Shown here in pieces: positions 11,450 to 23,117 of a stretch of 64,000 bases of DNA. This DNA is from Akanthomyces muscarius (lineage: Eukaryota; Ascomycota; Sordariomycetes; Hypocreales; Cordycipitaceae), in the NCBI RefSeq assembly GCF_028009165.1, contig NC_079242.1, positions 1,178,001 through 1,242,000 of the forward strand, given 5' to 3'. The number at the start of each line of letters is the position of its first letter. Within the stretch, counting starts at the first letter, position 1. The translations under genes were made by a program, and so were the position numbers. Below the pieces are notes generated by a model. That model was not told the DNA's origin, made no database searches, and saw nothing but the letters and a program-made list of their open reading frames with translations.

Positions 11450-11569
11450 ACGTACAACACCCGGAGTTCGCTGGTCGTCACCGACCCAGCTACTATTCAG
11501 GCGCTCGAGTGGTTATCGCTCGGAGATCAGACGGGATCCAGATTTTGTCACTCGGCTATGGCCGTACAT
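11450..11569 (-). rRNA. 5S ribosomal RNA gene, divergent isotype
   Basis: On the minus strand this 120-bp segment aligns over its full length with fungal 5S rRNA. The 3' half is nearly canonical: it contains GGGTCGGTGACGACCAGCGA, which covers part of the internal control region and helix IV, and ends GTGTTGTACGT. The 5' half has changed much, but the pairings are kept. Helix I pairs ATGTACGGC with GTTGTACGT allowing G-U pairs, and helix II has CGAGTG opposite CACTCG where the common fungal form has CACTGG opposite CCAGTG. Such compensated changes argue for a working isotype, as known for dispersed 5S genes in Neurospora. T-runs follow the 3' end. The alignment was done from memory of the fungal consensus. 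Confidence 0.82.
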
Positions 11570-14500
11570 ATTGACTGGTCGTTCTATCAGTGAATATAGA
11601 AGAACACGGCCTGCCAGGTAGACACGTGGATGGCTGCTGAACACGTCCACCACCTTGACAGAGATTGGCGTTGCATGGAACGGATCACTGCATGCGAGAA
11701 CTGCGACAAAAGTCTGCTTTCGTTGGAGACAAGCTATATAAATTCCGCGAGTCCGTGTGGTCCATCTCTTGATTTGAGTATCCCTTGATATCATCGATCA
11801 AGCTGAGACGCGAACCGGCGTGTGAGCACTTCATCAGACGCAATATATTGAGAGCCATAACTCAGCTTCGTTACGCGCAGAAGAAGCAGAACTAGCTGAA
11901 AAAGTTTATGATAAAATCCTACTTGACTTTAGGCCTTGTTCCGCCTGGAGATCACTCTGGAGTGTCCGTAGTATCCGTTGCACGAGGCATTGGTCTGATC
12001 TTGGAAAGACGCACCGGGATGTCGGCAATGCCGCAGTAAAGCCGTGCAATCCCCGAAGTGAGTTCAAAATGAAACATAAAACCTTTTCTGTTCACAACAA
12101 ATTTACAACTGGAGTTGATCTGACGCGCTTCTATGTGACCACCCATGCACCGTTCTGTGGTGTTGGCTGATGTTTTGGCGAAGAAATGATTCTTGTAATG
12201 ACTTTTGTAATTAATTTTGACCTACAGAAAAACATGCATGGACCTAAGACTGTCCCAATGACAGATAGAAGTGATATTTTGCAAAAGGATGAAAGCCGTC
12301 GGACTGAATAGTTTCGCAACGACTTGGCTGTCCGTAATGCAAGGTCGTTTGGAGCTGCGGACTTTGGCGTGGCCCTGGCAAGTGACTGTTCAGCACCCAT
12401 CAATGGGACCATTGCGGAGTATTCTAAATCGTTTACTGTATCAGGTATATTGGTTTATGTCACCGGCCTTCATTCCTATTTGCCAATGGACTTGGCCGTG
12501 GGGACGGGAACGGCGCATCGTGGTAAGAGCCTTCGGAAATAGGCAGTCGGTGATACGCCAGCCCTTTCATAAGCTACAATGCCCTAGAAGAGACTTTTTC
12601 CTTTGATATCAATGACGTGGGGGGGAAAACGCTGCACATCGGCCGTCGTTGGAGTGTTGCGCCGTCCGGGCCATGGGGCCGAAACGTGTACTGGCCGGGG
12701 GCAACACACCAACATGACGCCACATTATGTTGAGTGGCATTAGATTGACAAGGCTAGTCAGAACGGCAAATTTATTATGCTGCGTTGATGTCCAACTATG
12801 CTAGACCGATGGTCGTGCAAGACACTGTCGATGGTATAAGTGACGATGTTACATCAACTCTACCCGCATGATGCCTCGGCGCCAGGTGCGATCCATGGCG
12901 CAATATCTCGTGTCTCATGCTTCATTTGCAAGGGCAAGCACCTGTTTTCCCCTGCAATCCATGTAGGGGTTTTGAAGGGCGGAAGAAGAAGCCGAGGCCT
13001 TGAAAGAGAAAGTGAATAAGATTATTCTTAGTCAACAATGGATATGCCTTATCGTTTGTACTGCAGAACGCATTACGGCAGGTGCATTAGCACACCTTGG
13101 CAAAGGAGAAAAGAAGGCTTTGAACTAGCCCGGCTCTCGCAGGGATCCCCAACGATTCGGTACGATGTGGACCCTGTTTTCATGCCTAATGGCTGTCCGC
13201 TGATATGTTGGATACGAAACGTGGACTATAAGTATTAAAATTTAGGCGTGGGCAGCTGAGCATGGACTTGCTTTAGTGGCGTCGCGCTGCAGGTCGAAGC
13301 TTGAAAATGGTTGTTATCGTCAGCAGCCAAAGAAGTCTAAACGGCTCCTGCCGTTACAAGTGCTGGGTATGGGCGCGCCGAGACGGCCAAAGTGGCACTA
13401 TTAGTCGAAAATTACTATGATTATGGGCTTCAATTTTTGCTAGTGTCTTTTTTTCTTTGGGGGCGGCCAGCCTTGTTGGCGATGGATTAACCGCAAAGTT
13501 GTCACAAATTTCGGAAAGATAGAAATTACTGCCGGGCGGAATTACCCTCATTCGGAAAGGACGAGATTGTAGTCAGCGATAGAGACTTGATTGCAGTGGC
13601 AGTTCGCCAAGATGCGCGTACGTCAGTGTGTGGGCGGGATCTGGAAAAGTGTCACAGTCGCCGATTCGGACAGCCAAGGGTCAATCGGTCCCGAGAGAAA
13701 GGTAAACTGGCACTGCGACATGGCTGGATCAACACAAAACATGATTCGCAGATCGGCAGACGCTGGGCTGGAGGCAACGACGTAGGCATTGGCAGAGCAA
13801 TGCAAAGGGCCGAGCGTCAAAGGCGCACTCGCCCGCCAAAAAGCTTATACCACCTGAGGTGGTGGGTGGGTGGAATAGCGACGAGCGATTCCGTGAACAA
13901 ATCGACAGCGAACCCTGACTCGCTGGCAAGTTCCGAAGTCGCTGATGCGCCGCGCAAGCGAGATGGGTCGACCACAGCGCACACTGGAGAAGCAAATGGC
14001 ATTGCGACAAATGCTACCATTATGCAGAGGGCCGCGAAGACGGCGATGCAGTACAATGCGTTGATCTGACGTCCGCTTCGAGGGGAAAAAGTCGGCTACT
14101 TGTGCGACTATGCTGCGCTCATAATGACCATTAGCTGCGCCGGCCCGCTACCGACTCGGCCAGTTGATGTTCTGGTGGCGCGGAACTGTCGTCGCAGTGG
14201 ATTCTTCTCGCACGTTGGCACACGCACATGTAGACAGGGACTGTGTGGGCTTCCGGGAAGTGGGCATCCTAGCCAGGAGAGACTTTGGGGTTAGAAGCGA
14301 CGATGATGACAGTCGAAAGGAAGAGGAAGGGAGGGCAGAAAAAAAAAGAGTGACGCAAGCCTCTCCGTCTGTTAGCGGTTCTCGTTTTGGCGGCATCCCC
14401 GCTGTGGCACACTGCCTCCGGTCTGTCAGGCCCGATTTGAGAAGCAAGCCCGGCGGTGGGTGGTTTCGCGTTGCCCTCCCTTTTATTTCAGGTGGCCTGG

Positions 14501-17499
14501 CTTGTTGTTTTCGCTCATTCGCAGGCGGGCGGCGCGCGTTGTGTGTCTCTCTTTCTCTCTCGGATCACGGCAACACGGCACCTTGGCAAAGAGGTGCTAG
14601 CGATAGAAGAGCAGGAGAATCGGCACCTGTGGGCCGAATTGGAGTGCGTCGTCTCCCAATGGGATTCCTAGCCCCAACCCATTCCACGAGAAATGTGCGG
14701 GCTTGCATTTCTTTTTGGTCGTGGATTGTGGCGGAGCACGATGGGCTGCGACGCCATGTATTCTTAGGGAACGGCTGCTAAATTAGTTGCCAGAGACAGA
14801 AGTCAAGTTTCAGGGTTCTAGATGCTGAAGTGGGCAAGGAAGAAGAGGCAAAAGTGCGCTGCTGTATGTCAAGTATGACATCAATTGATTGAGTAACGCT
14901 GGCATTTGAAGATGATGCAGCGATAAAGGACCAGCTGACCGATTTGACCGGGCCGCAGCATCGGAAGTTTTCTCGTCCTTGTATCAGTACGATGATCTGT
15001 GCTTCTGAGCCTCTTTCGCCCCGTCAGTAGTGAACAAGGAAGCGTGTCTCTGTTGGGCAAGAGCAGAGAGATCGACACGGCCCTGGCCATGGGCTGAAGA
15101 GGAATGAGGCTAACTTATATTGTTAAAATTAGTGTTGCTGCATTCGAATCAACTCAGTACGCCGCCGACGAGCTCTGACATGGTTGTCCCGGATGATGCA
15201 ACTCTACTCTCGGGAAAACGAGGCGTTCGTGAAGTGTGAGGTGCGGGCCGTTGCCATTAGGGTGTTGCCCGTGGCTGTTCCAACTGGTTGGTGTTGAGTG
15301 CTCACTGACCACATACTCTGCTTCTGAGACGTATATACCCCGACACCCTCTTACGTGTGCGAGTACTCCGTACAGTGTTCTGAATTGTGCCGCTGGGGGC
15401 AACCGCTTACCTTGCATTGACGTAGTCCACCCAGCCGGCAAGCTCGAAGCGATCGAGACACAGGATGCGAACAAGACAAAAGCGAAGAGCGAGACGTGGA
15501 CTAACTAGCACCAGTTTCGACGACCCCACAGCTGAGCCGCCCGAACCGTCTTCTTCGTTGTGGGAGGATTTAGCGCACACTCAATCAACACAAGTCCCTC
15601 TGCTTCTCGCTCTGGGGCCCCCCCCATCCCCTCCTTCCCCTCTGCGACTCTGCGAAGTACAAGCATGCAGCTGGCTAGCGTGGCAGCAGATGCGACATAC
15701 GCCCAGTTTTGCTAGTGAGCGCAGAGAAGGGAATATCGAAGGCGAACAGCCCGCTAGCCCGCTGGGTAAATGCAACGGTGGCAGCTGGCAGAGAGCGGTG
15801 GTGGATCGCGGGCATACGTAGACAGGCGGGACGTGCTCTCGATGCCAACGAGTCGTCGTCACGCGTCTCAGATGTCGATATGAAAATGGCGAGGAATCGA
15901 GCGAGGCTTGGAGGGTTCATCATTACAGGACATCCCCCCTGCCATGCTCCCGCGTAGCTGCGGCCGTGGATAGATTGTGGCGGACAGTCTTACGAACAGG
16001 CTCTCAGCTGGCCTGGCCCGGACACCGCAAGTGCTGTCACTGCCATCATTTGTATTCCGTGCTATAATTATCAGCTGGGAAATCAAGCACTGATTAGACG
16101 GAGGGAGGGGGGGCAGCAAATGAGAAGGCCGGATAAAATAAACTCGGCCGTTATGCTCGCCGCGTGCCCCTCCCTCACCCCTGGGACCAAGCCGCAGCGT
16201 CAGCCAGCTTCAGCCACCAAGTTTGCAGGGGTGATTTGCCCGTAAGCGAATACCGTACGAGTACCAGCAAGAAGGGTGCAGAAAGGAGGCTGACCGAGGT
16301 ACTGTCGTTGTACAAGCCAGCAAGTCAACGGAAGAAGCCACCGCCAAAGCGACCGACTCAGTAGGCTGGTGACCGATGAGCCGGACCGGGAAGCAGAAGA
16401 GGTGATGGAGAGAATGATGTATGAAATGGATGCTTGCGCCGGTGTAGAGGCCGTTTTGAAATGACAACAAAACTACTGGTCCTGATAGTGACTGGTGATG
16501 CATTGGGAGGCGGACATTCATAATGGGCCGGCCGGTATAAGGGACCCCTAGAACGAGACAAGGTGTGCGGGCAACAATTGCGCGGGGGGTTGAGGTGACG
16601 GAGCCTGGCCCGTCAAGTCGGCCAGCTCGGCTGTCCACCTTTCTAAAAATGTACTTTGTCGATTCCGACTGATGCTGAATATCCCGAATTAATTACAAAA
16701 TTGAGGCAAGTTTCAACGGGCCATGTCCTGGCGGCCGACCTGTGGACACTGTGAATACCTACAGTACCTGACCGAGCCTGGGGCCCTGCCTGCCTGCAGC
16801 GAAGACCGGCCCAGCTGGGTGCAGCGCCGCCGCCAGTCGCAACCCACATCGCGCACTGCAAGTCTGTGGAGGCGCCCCGGCGATAGCCTTGCCTCCGACG
16901 CCCGGGGACGTGACCCTTCCTTTCATCGTCTCTCGCTTTGCTCTATTTTCCTTAATTGGGGCCTATCCGTAGGTAGCTAGGTATATAACTAGGTACCTAG
17001 AGTGGGCAGTTCGGGTTTTGAGGCTGCTCTGTGCTGTGCTGGCCACGCACTGTCATTGTTGCTAGGTACCTGTAGGTATATACGTAGGTATATATGTAGG
17101 TATATATGTAGGCATATATGTAGATATCTTACCTGCACCTGCGCCCCATGCCTACTGATAACTTTACTCTGTATTTTGCCCTCGTCCGGGCGCATCGTTT
17201 TGACGCAACGTCCTCTAATAATGCAACAGCGTATCGGCCGCTTCTGAGGGTGGCGCGTTGCACAACTCATGTACCGGGGCAACTGTCAATTAGCGGCCTG
17301 CTCAGTGGCTGCAGCCACTACAACTGCCCGCTGGCCACCCACTGTGTCAGCGCCCCAAGCCTGCTGTAGCCACTAAAAAGGCGCAAACTGACGACGCTAA
17401 AAGTGAACTTCACCCGCCGAGCAGAGCCCCCCAGGCCAGGGCCCCTTCTCGCCTCGCCTTTTCGCTTTCTTCCCCCCAAATATCCAGAAGCCCGGCTGC
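11570..17499. other. Long gene-free region upstream of the Zn2Cys6 regulator
   Basis: About 5.9 kb without a gene I can support. Several frames of 60-200 codons exist on both strands, but they overlap, have arginine/serine-rich shadow-like composition and show no domain or exon chain. One minus-strand frame at 13817-14056 starts with a hydrophobic signal-like segment but is otherwise featureless. A 12-bp tandem repeat is described separately. The region may hold distal regulatory sequence or non-coding transcripts for the regulator downstream; nothing in the sequence proves this. Confidence 0.4.
17072..17127 (+). repeat. 12-bp tandem repeat, GTAGGTATATAT units
   Basis: Four to five consecutive 12-bp units starting at 17072: GTAGGTATATAC, GTAGGTATATAT twice, GTAGGCATATAT and a partial fifth. 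Related TAGGTACCTA-like pieces lie just upstream (16970-17070), so the short motif has spread locally. Confidence 0.85.
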
Positions 17500-18181
17500 T
17501 AGTCTGGGCAAGGTAGTCCAAGTTCAGTGAGACAAAAAGTCTCACTCGACTTTCGCTCCTCCACCGATCTCTCAACCACAGCCTCCTCTTTCCGTCCGGT
17601 ACCCCCCAGGCCTCGTCGCTGCACCTCTTTGCGATCCGCTGCGCCTTTTCTCACCAGTCGCATCATCCTCGACTCTCCTCGACTCTGCCTTCTATCTGAT
17701 GGCAAATTGCGCCCGTCCGACTCTGGGGTAATTGGGAGAGGCGACGCTGCCCATTTGGCTTCGTCTGTTCCCCGGCACCAACTGCCACCCACCATCCGGC
17801 CAGCCAACGACTCCGACCGAGACGAAATTCGCCGTCCAGTTGCCGCCCTATTGTCTACATCTTTTACCTCTGTGCTTTAATTTTTCATCGCCGATTTTTG
17901 AGTACCCAGCGACTCTACCTGTCTATCCGCTCGCCGACGCCTTCAAACGTTTTTGCGCCAAGCCATCCCCCTCTCTCGTGCTCGCCATCAGGATTTATGT
18001 CGACCACGACGCTCGTCTAAAATCGCCGAGTAGGAGACGGACGGTTGGAGATTGCCGCTTAGACATTGCATCCGTGCTTCGTCGGGGTCCTCCAAAACAT
18101 CGTTATCCTGCTCCCCCAATCTCAGCTTTCGTCACCCGCGATTAACTTGGCCGTGGCACCTGCGCCACTTCCCAACCCAAC
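17500..18181 (+). promoter_or_regulatory. C/T-rich leader of the Zn2Cys6 regulator gene
   Basis: The roughly 680 bp before the ATG at 18182 are strongly pyrimidine-rich on the coding strand (runs such as CCTCTTTCC and CTCTCCTCGACTCT), a hallmark of transcribed 5' leaders in filamentous ascomycetes. Short upstream ATGs occur in it, so translational control by upstream frames is possible. No sequence-specific binding site was identified. Confidence 0.5.
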
Positions 18182-21178
18182 ATGTCTGACGACGAGGCCG
18201 CCACGCTGTCCGTCACGGACTGGACCATCCACGACGCCCCTTCACCTACCGACAGCATCAAGTCTGATATCGAGCTCGATGACCGTCCCGCCGTCGGTGA
18301 TGTTCCGTCTCAACCCATACAGAAGCGCCGTCGAGTCACCCGAGCCTGCGACGAATGTCGTCGAAAAAAGATCAAGTGTGACGGCAAGCAGCCCTGTACA
18401 CACTGCTCTGTCTACAGTTATGGTGAGTCGTATCTTGCGCCGAATGCGCTTGCGCCGGTCCTCGTGCGCTAGAATCTCTGCTAACGTGTTTTGATGATGT
18501 TCAGACTGCACATATGACAAGCCTTCCAATCGACGGCGCAACCCAGCGCCACAATACATCGAGGCTCTAGAAGGTCGTTTACACCGCGCCGAGACGTTGC
18601 TGCGCAAGTTTATGCCCGATATTGACCTGGCCGACTCCAACATGGACCCCAGTGTTCAAGCGGAATTTCTACATCGGGAACAATCTCGAATACAAGCCGC
18701 CGGCAAAATGCAAAGCAGCACTCCCATACCACAACCCTCGACTCCCGACCCGCAGCTGGTTTCCATGGTTGACTCTCTCGGCCAGCTCGATATTGATGAG
18801 CGCGGTGATTGGGATTTCCACGGCAACTCGTCCGGTGTCGTCTTTCTCAAAAAGATGAAGGAGCACTTTCGCGGTCTGCTTGGCACCACGACTGCGAGCC
18901 CCTTTCTCCCGCGTCCCGACCAGCTTTCTGCCGTCCTCAATCCCGATTCTGCATCACTACACGCCAATTCTCCTCTTTCCACCATGTCGACGTATCCCGA
19001 GTTACCTCCGAAGGACGTGGCTCGAAGATTATGCTTCTACTCGCTCACCTGCGCCACCTGCCTCACCCGCATCGTCCACGTTCCCACATTCAACAGCCAG
19101 TTTGAGCGGATATACGAAATTCCACTCGAAAATCTCGGCCCCGAAGACACACAATTTCTCGGCCTCTTGTTCGCCATTCTCGCCCTTGGCTGCATGTACC
19201 ATAGTTTCGACTCCTCAGCCGCCGAAGGTACTGGGTACAAGGCGGCCATGGAAGAAGGGTATGCCAACTTCTACACCCTGATACTCAGGTTTTGCTGACG
19301 TCTTTTCAGGACCAAATATTTCAAAACAGCTCGAGCGCTCATCAAAGACATTGGTGATTGTCGCACGCTAACCTCTATACAAGCACTCCTCTTCATGACA
19401 CTCTTTCTCCAATCTACCTCAAACCTCAGCTCCTGCTACGCAATCCTTGGCATCGCCATGAGATCATGCCTCCGCATGGGTCTGCACCGCCACCTACAAC
19501 ATGCGCGACTGAATCCAATAGAAGAGCAACTACGCAAGCGAATATTTTACGTCGTCCGACAAATGGACATATATGTTTCGACAATGTTGGGTCTTCCTCT
19601 TATGCTCAGCGCCGACGATATCGATCAACCTTTTCCGATGGAAGTAGACGATGACTACGTGACGAATCAAGGCGTCATGCGCCCACCGCCTGGATCATCC
19701 TCATTCTTCGAAGCTTTCAATGCGCACACGAGACTGATGGATGTTCTAGCCAAGATCTCTAAGCTCATCTATCCGATCAAGATGCAGGGAAGCGTGAAGA
19801 TTGAAATGGGAGGAGCAGGTAATCCCGTCAGCTATACGCGTATCAAGGAAATTGAAGGCGAACTGCAACGATGGTTTGAACGCCTACCTGAAGCGTGGCG
19901 ACCGAGCCCAGAAGGACCCATCGAGGTCGTCAGAGTTCGGCATCTACTTCGCTTTGCCTACGCTCATGTGCAACTTCTTCTATATCGCCCCTTTCTACAC
20001 TACATGTCACCACGCCTCTGCCAAGGCATCAAAGTCGACGACTTGTCTTATGCTTGCGCCGCTGCAGCCATTAGCGTCTCCCGCAACGTCATCCACATCG
20101 GCCAGGAAATCCGAAAGCAGCGTGTTTTGAGTGGCCCTTATTGGTTCATGCTCTACACCGAATACTTTGCCGTCTTATCGCTCATCTTCTTTGTATTGGA
20201 GAACCCTGGAAAGCCAGCAAGCGCCGAAGTGCTTGCAGACGCTCGCGCTGGTCGACAGCTGATTGCTGACCTGGCAGACAAGAGCATGGTCGCAGACATG
20301 CTGACGACGTCTCTGAATGTAAGTGAAGCCAGGCAATGCACGCTGATCAAGTACTTTACTAACTGCGACACAGGCTGTCTTTGAGCAGCTCCCCGAAGCT
20401 CTGGAACAAGCCCGTGGCCGGGCAATTGCTTCAGCAAAGCGGTCCATCAGCAAACCCAGCGGTATGGTTGCTGGGCACCCCGGAGTGTCCCACGTCATGT
20501 CGCCGCAACGATCCGAGGACCTCATGCGAACCCACAGCGGGCACATGTCGACCAGCGCCTTCTCCATGGACAGCATGGCACCATCTGAGCAAAGCTTTGT
20601 TGAGAATGGCTTTGGTGGCGGTATGCACGATATGCTGTCGCTTGACATGTCTTCCCGAGCCACACCTGACTCTGAGAGCACAGCAGCAAGTTCGAGCCGC
20701 TTAGCATTTATGCCGCATTCCGTCGCCACTCAGAACGCACACAACCCAGTCAACAAGCTTGATGCGCTCATGTTCCCATCGGACGACCCGTTTGCGTATC
20801 CTAACCAACCCATGATGGAGCTAGGTTTCCAGCCTTCCAAGGACGGCACATCAGTCACTATGGCCCAGGATCCCAATTTCTTCTTCCCTGGAACGCTGGA
20901 AGAGATGGGCAATTCATTCGTCAGCCAGCCACCCCCTTACATGACGCCACAAAGCGGCCGTCAAAGTATGGGAAGCATGAACATGGGCAACATGTACGAC
21001 ACCAACGGCATGATGGCCATGCAACATCCTGGAGCAGCGCAGGCTTTGGCGCAGGCGCAGGCGAGACAAGCACAGGTCAGGGCCCAAGCACAGGCGCAGG
21101 CGCAGGCGCAAGCTCGACAGCAGCAGGCAGCACAGCGTGCTCAGCAACAACAGCAGCAGCAACAGCAGAGCCAACAGC

Positions 21179-21233
<55 letters not shown>

Positions 21234-21444
21234 GGGCCAGCAGCAGCAGCAGCAGCAGACGCAGCAGACGCAGCAGCAGCAACAACAACGATCTCGCGGC
21301 TTTGGCTTCTTCCACAGACGGACACGCCAACCCCAAGAGCAGCAGCAAGCCCAGCAGATCGACCAAATGTTCACCGAGCACGGCATGCAGCCGGACTTCG
21401 GCAGCTTTTTCGGTTCCGGCAGAGGAGGCTTTCAAGGAATGTAA
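18182..21444 (+). CDS. Zn2Cys6 transcription factor with polyglutamine C-terminus
   Basis: A fungal binuclear zinc cluster regulator of 1,024 residues. Exons: 18182-18422, 18505-19258, 19310-20318 and 20374-21444. The zinc cluster is at residues 56-82 ([11 protein letters not shown], then PCTHC, then a sixth Cys just after intron 1), preceded by a basic KRRRVTR stretch and followed by a linker ([20 protein letters not shown]) and a short predicted coiled coil. The fungal-specific middle homology region spans about residues 210-520, with DITKYFK-like and [17 protein letters not shown] segments. The C-terminal 350 residues are low complexity: Met/Ser/Pro-rich, then an Ala-Gln stretch and a polyglutamine tract at about 924-977. 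Family members bind CGG-type sites. I do not recognise a characterised orthologue, so no target pathway is claimed. It sits in a gene-poor stretch. Confidence 0.92.
21139..21300 (+). repeat. Polyglutamine-coding CAG/CAA microsatellite
   Basis: A run of CAG and CAA codons inside the regulator's last exon, including an uninterrupted (CAA)18 at 21178-21231 in frame for glutamine, flanked by mixed CAG/CAA. Such runs change length by replication slippage, so isolates may differ in the size of this activation-type region. Confidence 0.95.
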
Positions 21445-22720
21445 GGGCTCTCGGCATGATACCCCCCATGTTTATTTTTATTGTTGGATTTTGGAATTTC
21501 TTTGTCAGGAGTCCAAACACGGAGTTCTTGTGGCGGATATTGATTATGATATCCCTTTCCTGATGCAACACGCATACCAGAAACTTTCGTTATTTACACT
21601 TGGTTGATGTTGCGATATTCATTCTTCGGGATGGAAAGAAGACGAAAGTAAAGTGCAAGCTGTTTTTATCTCATTTTACTTTTAAGTCATTTTCTGGGTT
21701 TTATTTCTTTTACACTTGTTTGATATATATATTTTGGGAGCATATGGCACGGAAAGCGATATATGGGCCACGAAAGCACAGGTTTTTCTTATACAGTCCC
21801 AGTTTTGCAGGGACACTGGTAGAGACAAGGTGGATGTGGTTGTATGTACATGGCGAAAGTCGGGCAGGAGTAAATGGTACCTGGATGGTTTCTGGTACTA
21901 GGTATATACGTTTATACAATTGTTACAAGATTTTTCCATGAATTCTGAAGTTGATCTCGTGATGTGTTTAGGATAAGAAAGGTGAGCACAAAAGGTATTC
22001 GGCGGTGGGATGTCAGCGACATTGGCTGGGACAATTGATGGGTATTTACTTTTCTTCGCACACCTGAGCAGGTAGGATTTCAAAACTCGTATCTGCACCT
22101 GCACCTGTAGCCTTGGTTTTCATGCCGTGACGGGGTAACAGGGGTGGCTGTCTTGGAGCTAGTTGGTGGCTGCATGAATGCGGTCAGTATGTTGTAAGCC
22201 CACTACCACACACACACAATCGACCGATTTCCGAGCCGAGCGATCGAAAGAAAAAGGAGGCGGCACTACCGCGGAGAAAAATAGCCAAGAGATGAATCGT
22301 GAGCAGTGCTTGATTGAGCAGTGATTAGGGAGTTCCTTTGATGCAAGTGGGTTGGAGGGCTGATGGCGCACCGCTACAGGCCATCGGCTCCAAAAAGCCG
22401 AAACGCAGCCTGAAGTTACACTTTTCCAAACAAGAGTACCATACATGCCGTGTTGCCGACTCCTTGAGCACAGACACTGGCTGAAATACGCGCTCACGGG
22501 ACAGAGAGATGTTGGTGTGTGGTCATATTAATCTGGTCATATTAATCTAGTCTAGAACTAATGTGACACAGGACAGCGCCGCCGGCATCTCGTAAGAAGG
22601 GGGTATGCTGTGTCGCCACAGGATTTCTCCATGCAGCTAGAATAAAACATGGTATGCGGCGTAGTGTACAGTACACGGGAACGCTTCAAGGCTGGCTGTG
22701 CGAACGCGGGGCGAAAGGTC
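21445..22720. other. Convergent intergenic region
   Basis: About 1.3 kb between the stop codons of the regulator and of the Ser-rich wall protein. It is T-rich up to about 21,930 (likely the regulator's 3' untranslated region) and otherwise shows only short, featureless frames. Confidence 0.45.
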
Positions 22721-23117
22721 TTAGACGATCATGGCAGCGACACCGAGGGCCATGGCGGCGACACCGGCACCGGCCTGGACGGCGTTGGTAGGAGCGGCGG
22801 CCTTGCTGGAGGAGCTGCTGCTCGACTTGGCGGAGGAGCTAGAGGAGCTGGCAGAGCTGGCGCTGGACTTGGCGGCGCTGGAGCTGGAGGAGCTCATCGA
22901 GCTGGCGCTGGACTTGGCGGAGCTGGAGCTGGACGAGGCGATGCTGGAGCTGGAGCTGGAGCCACTGTGACAGAAGAAGGAACACGGTTAGGACAAGGTG
23001 ATTGTGGAAGAATGAGATGCCTCAAGCAGTGTGCTGAGGCACGGCCAACACGTACGTGACGCTCTGGGCGGCAACGCCAGTGGCGGCGACGGCGAGGAGG
23101 ACAGCGGAGAACTTCAT
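22721..23117 (-). CDS. Small Ser-rich GPI-type cell-wall protein
   Basis: A 101-residue protein from two exons, 23117-23056 and 22964-22721, with a 91-bp intron (GTACGT ... TTCTGTCACAG). It has a signal peptide (MKFSAVLLAVAATGVAA), a central tract of about 50 residues that is nearly all Ser, Ala and Lys in irregular blocks (SSSSSAKSSAS type), and a hydrophobic C-terminus (GAGVAAMALGVAAMIV) after a small-residue stretch, AAAPTNAVQAG, that could serve as a GPI attachment site. This is the classic layout of short, O-glycosylated wall or membrane-anchored proteins of fungi. No enzyme domain is present. The composition makes homologues hard to trace, so function beyond wall or surface coating is unknown. 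Confidence 0.8.

Noticed and set aside
12131..12542. Overlapping frames on both strands (94 and 72 codons)
   Set aside because: Neither shows a domain, signal peptide, exon chain or leader; probably chance.
13587..14069. 160-codon plus-strand frame and an overlapping minus-strand frame with a hydrophobic start
   Set aside because: The composition is Arg/Ser-rich shadow-like on one strand. The other has only a signal-like start and nothing after it.
14164..14781. 205-codon plus-strand frame
   Set aside because: High Arg/Gly content, no family resemblance, and overlapping open frames in other phases.
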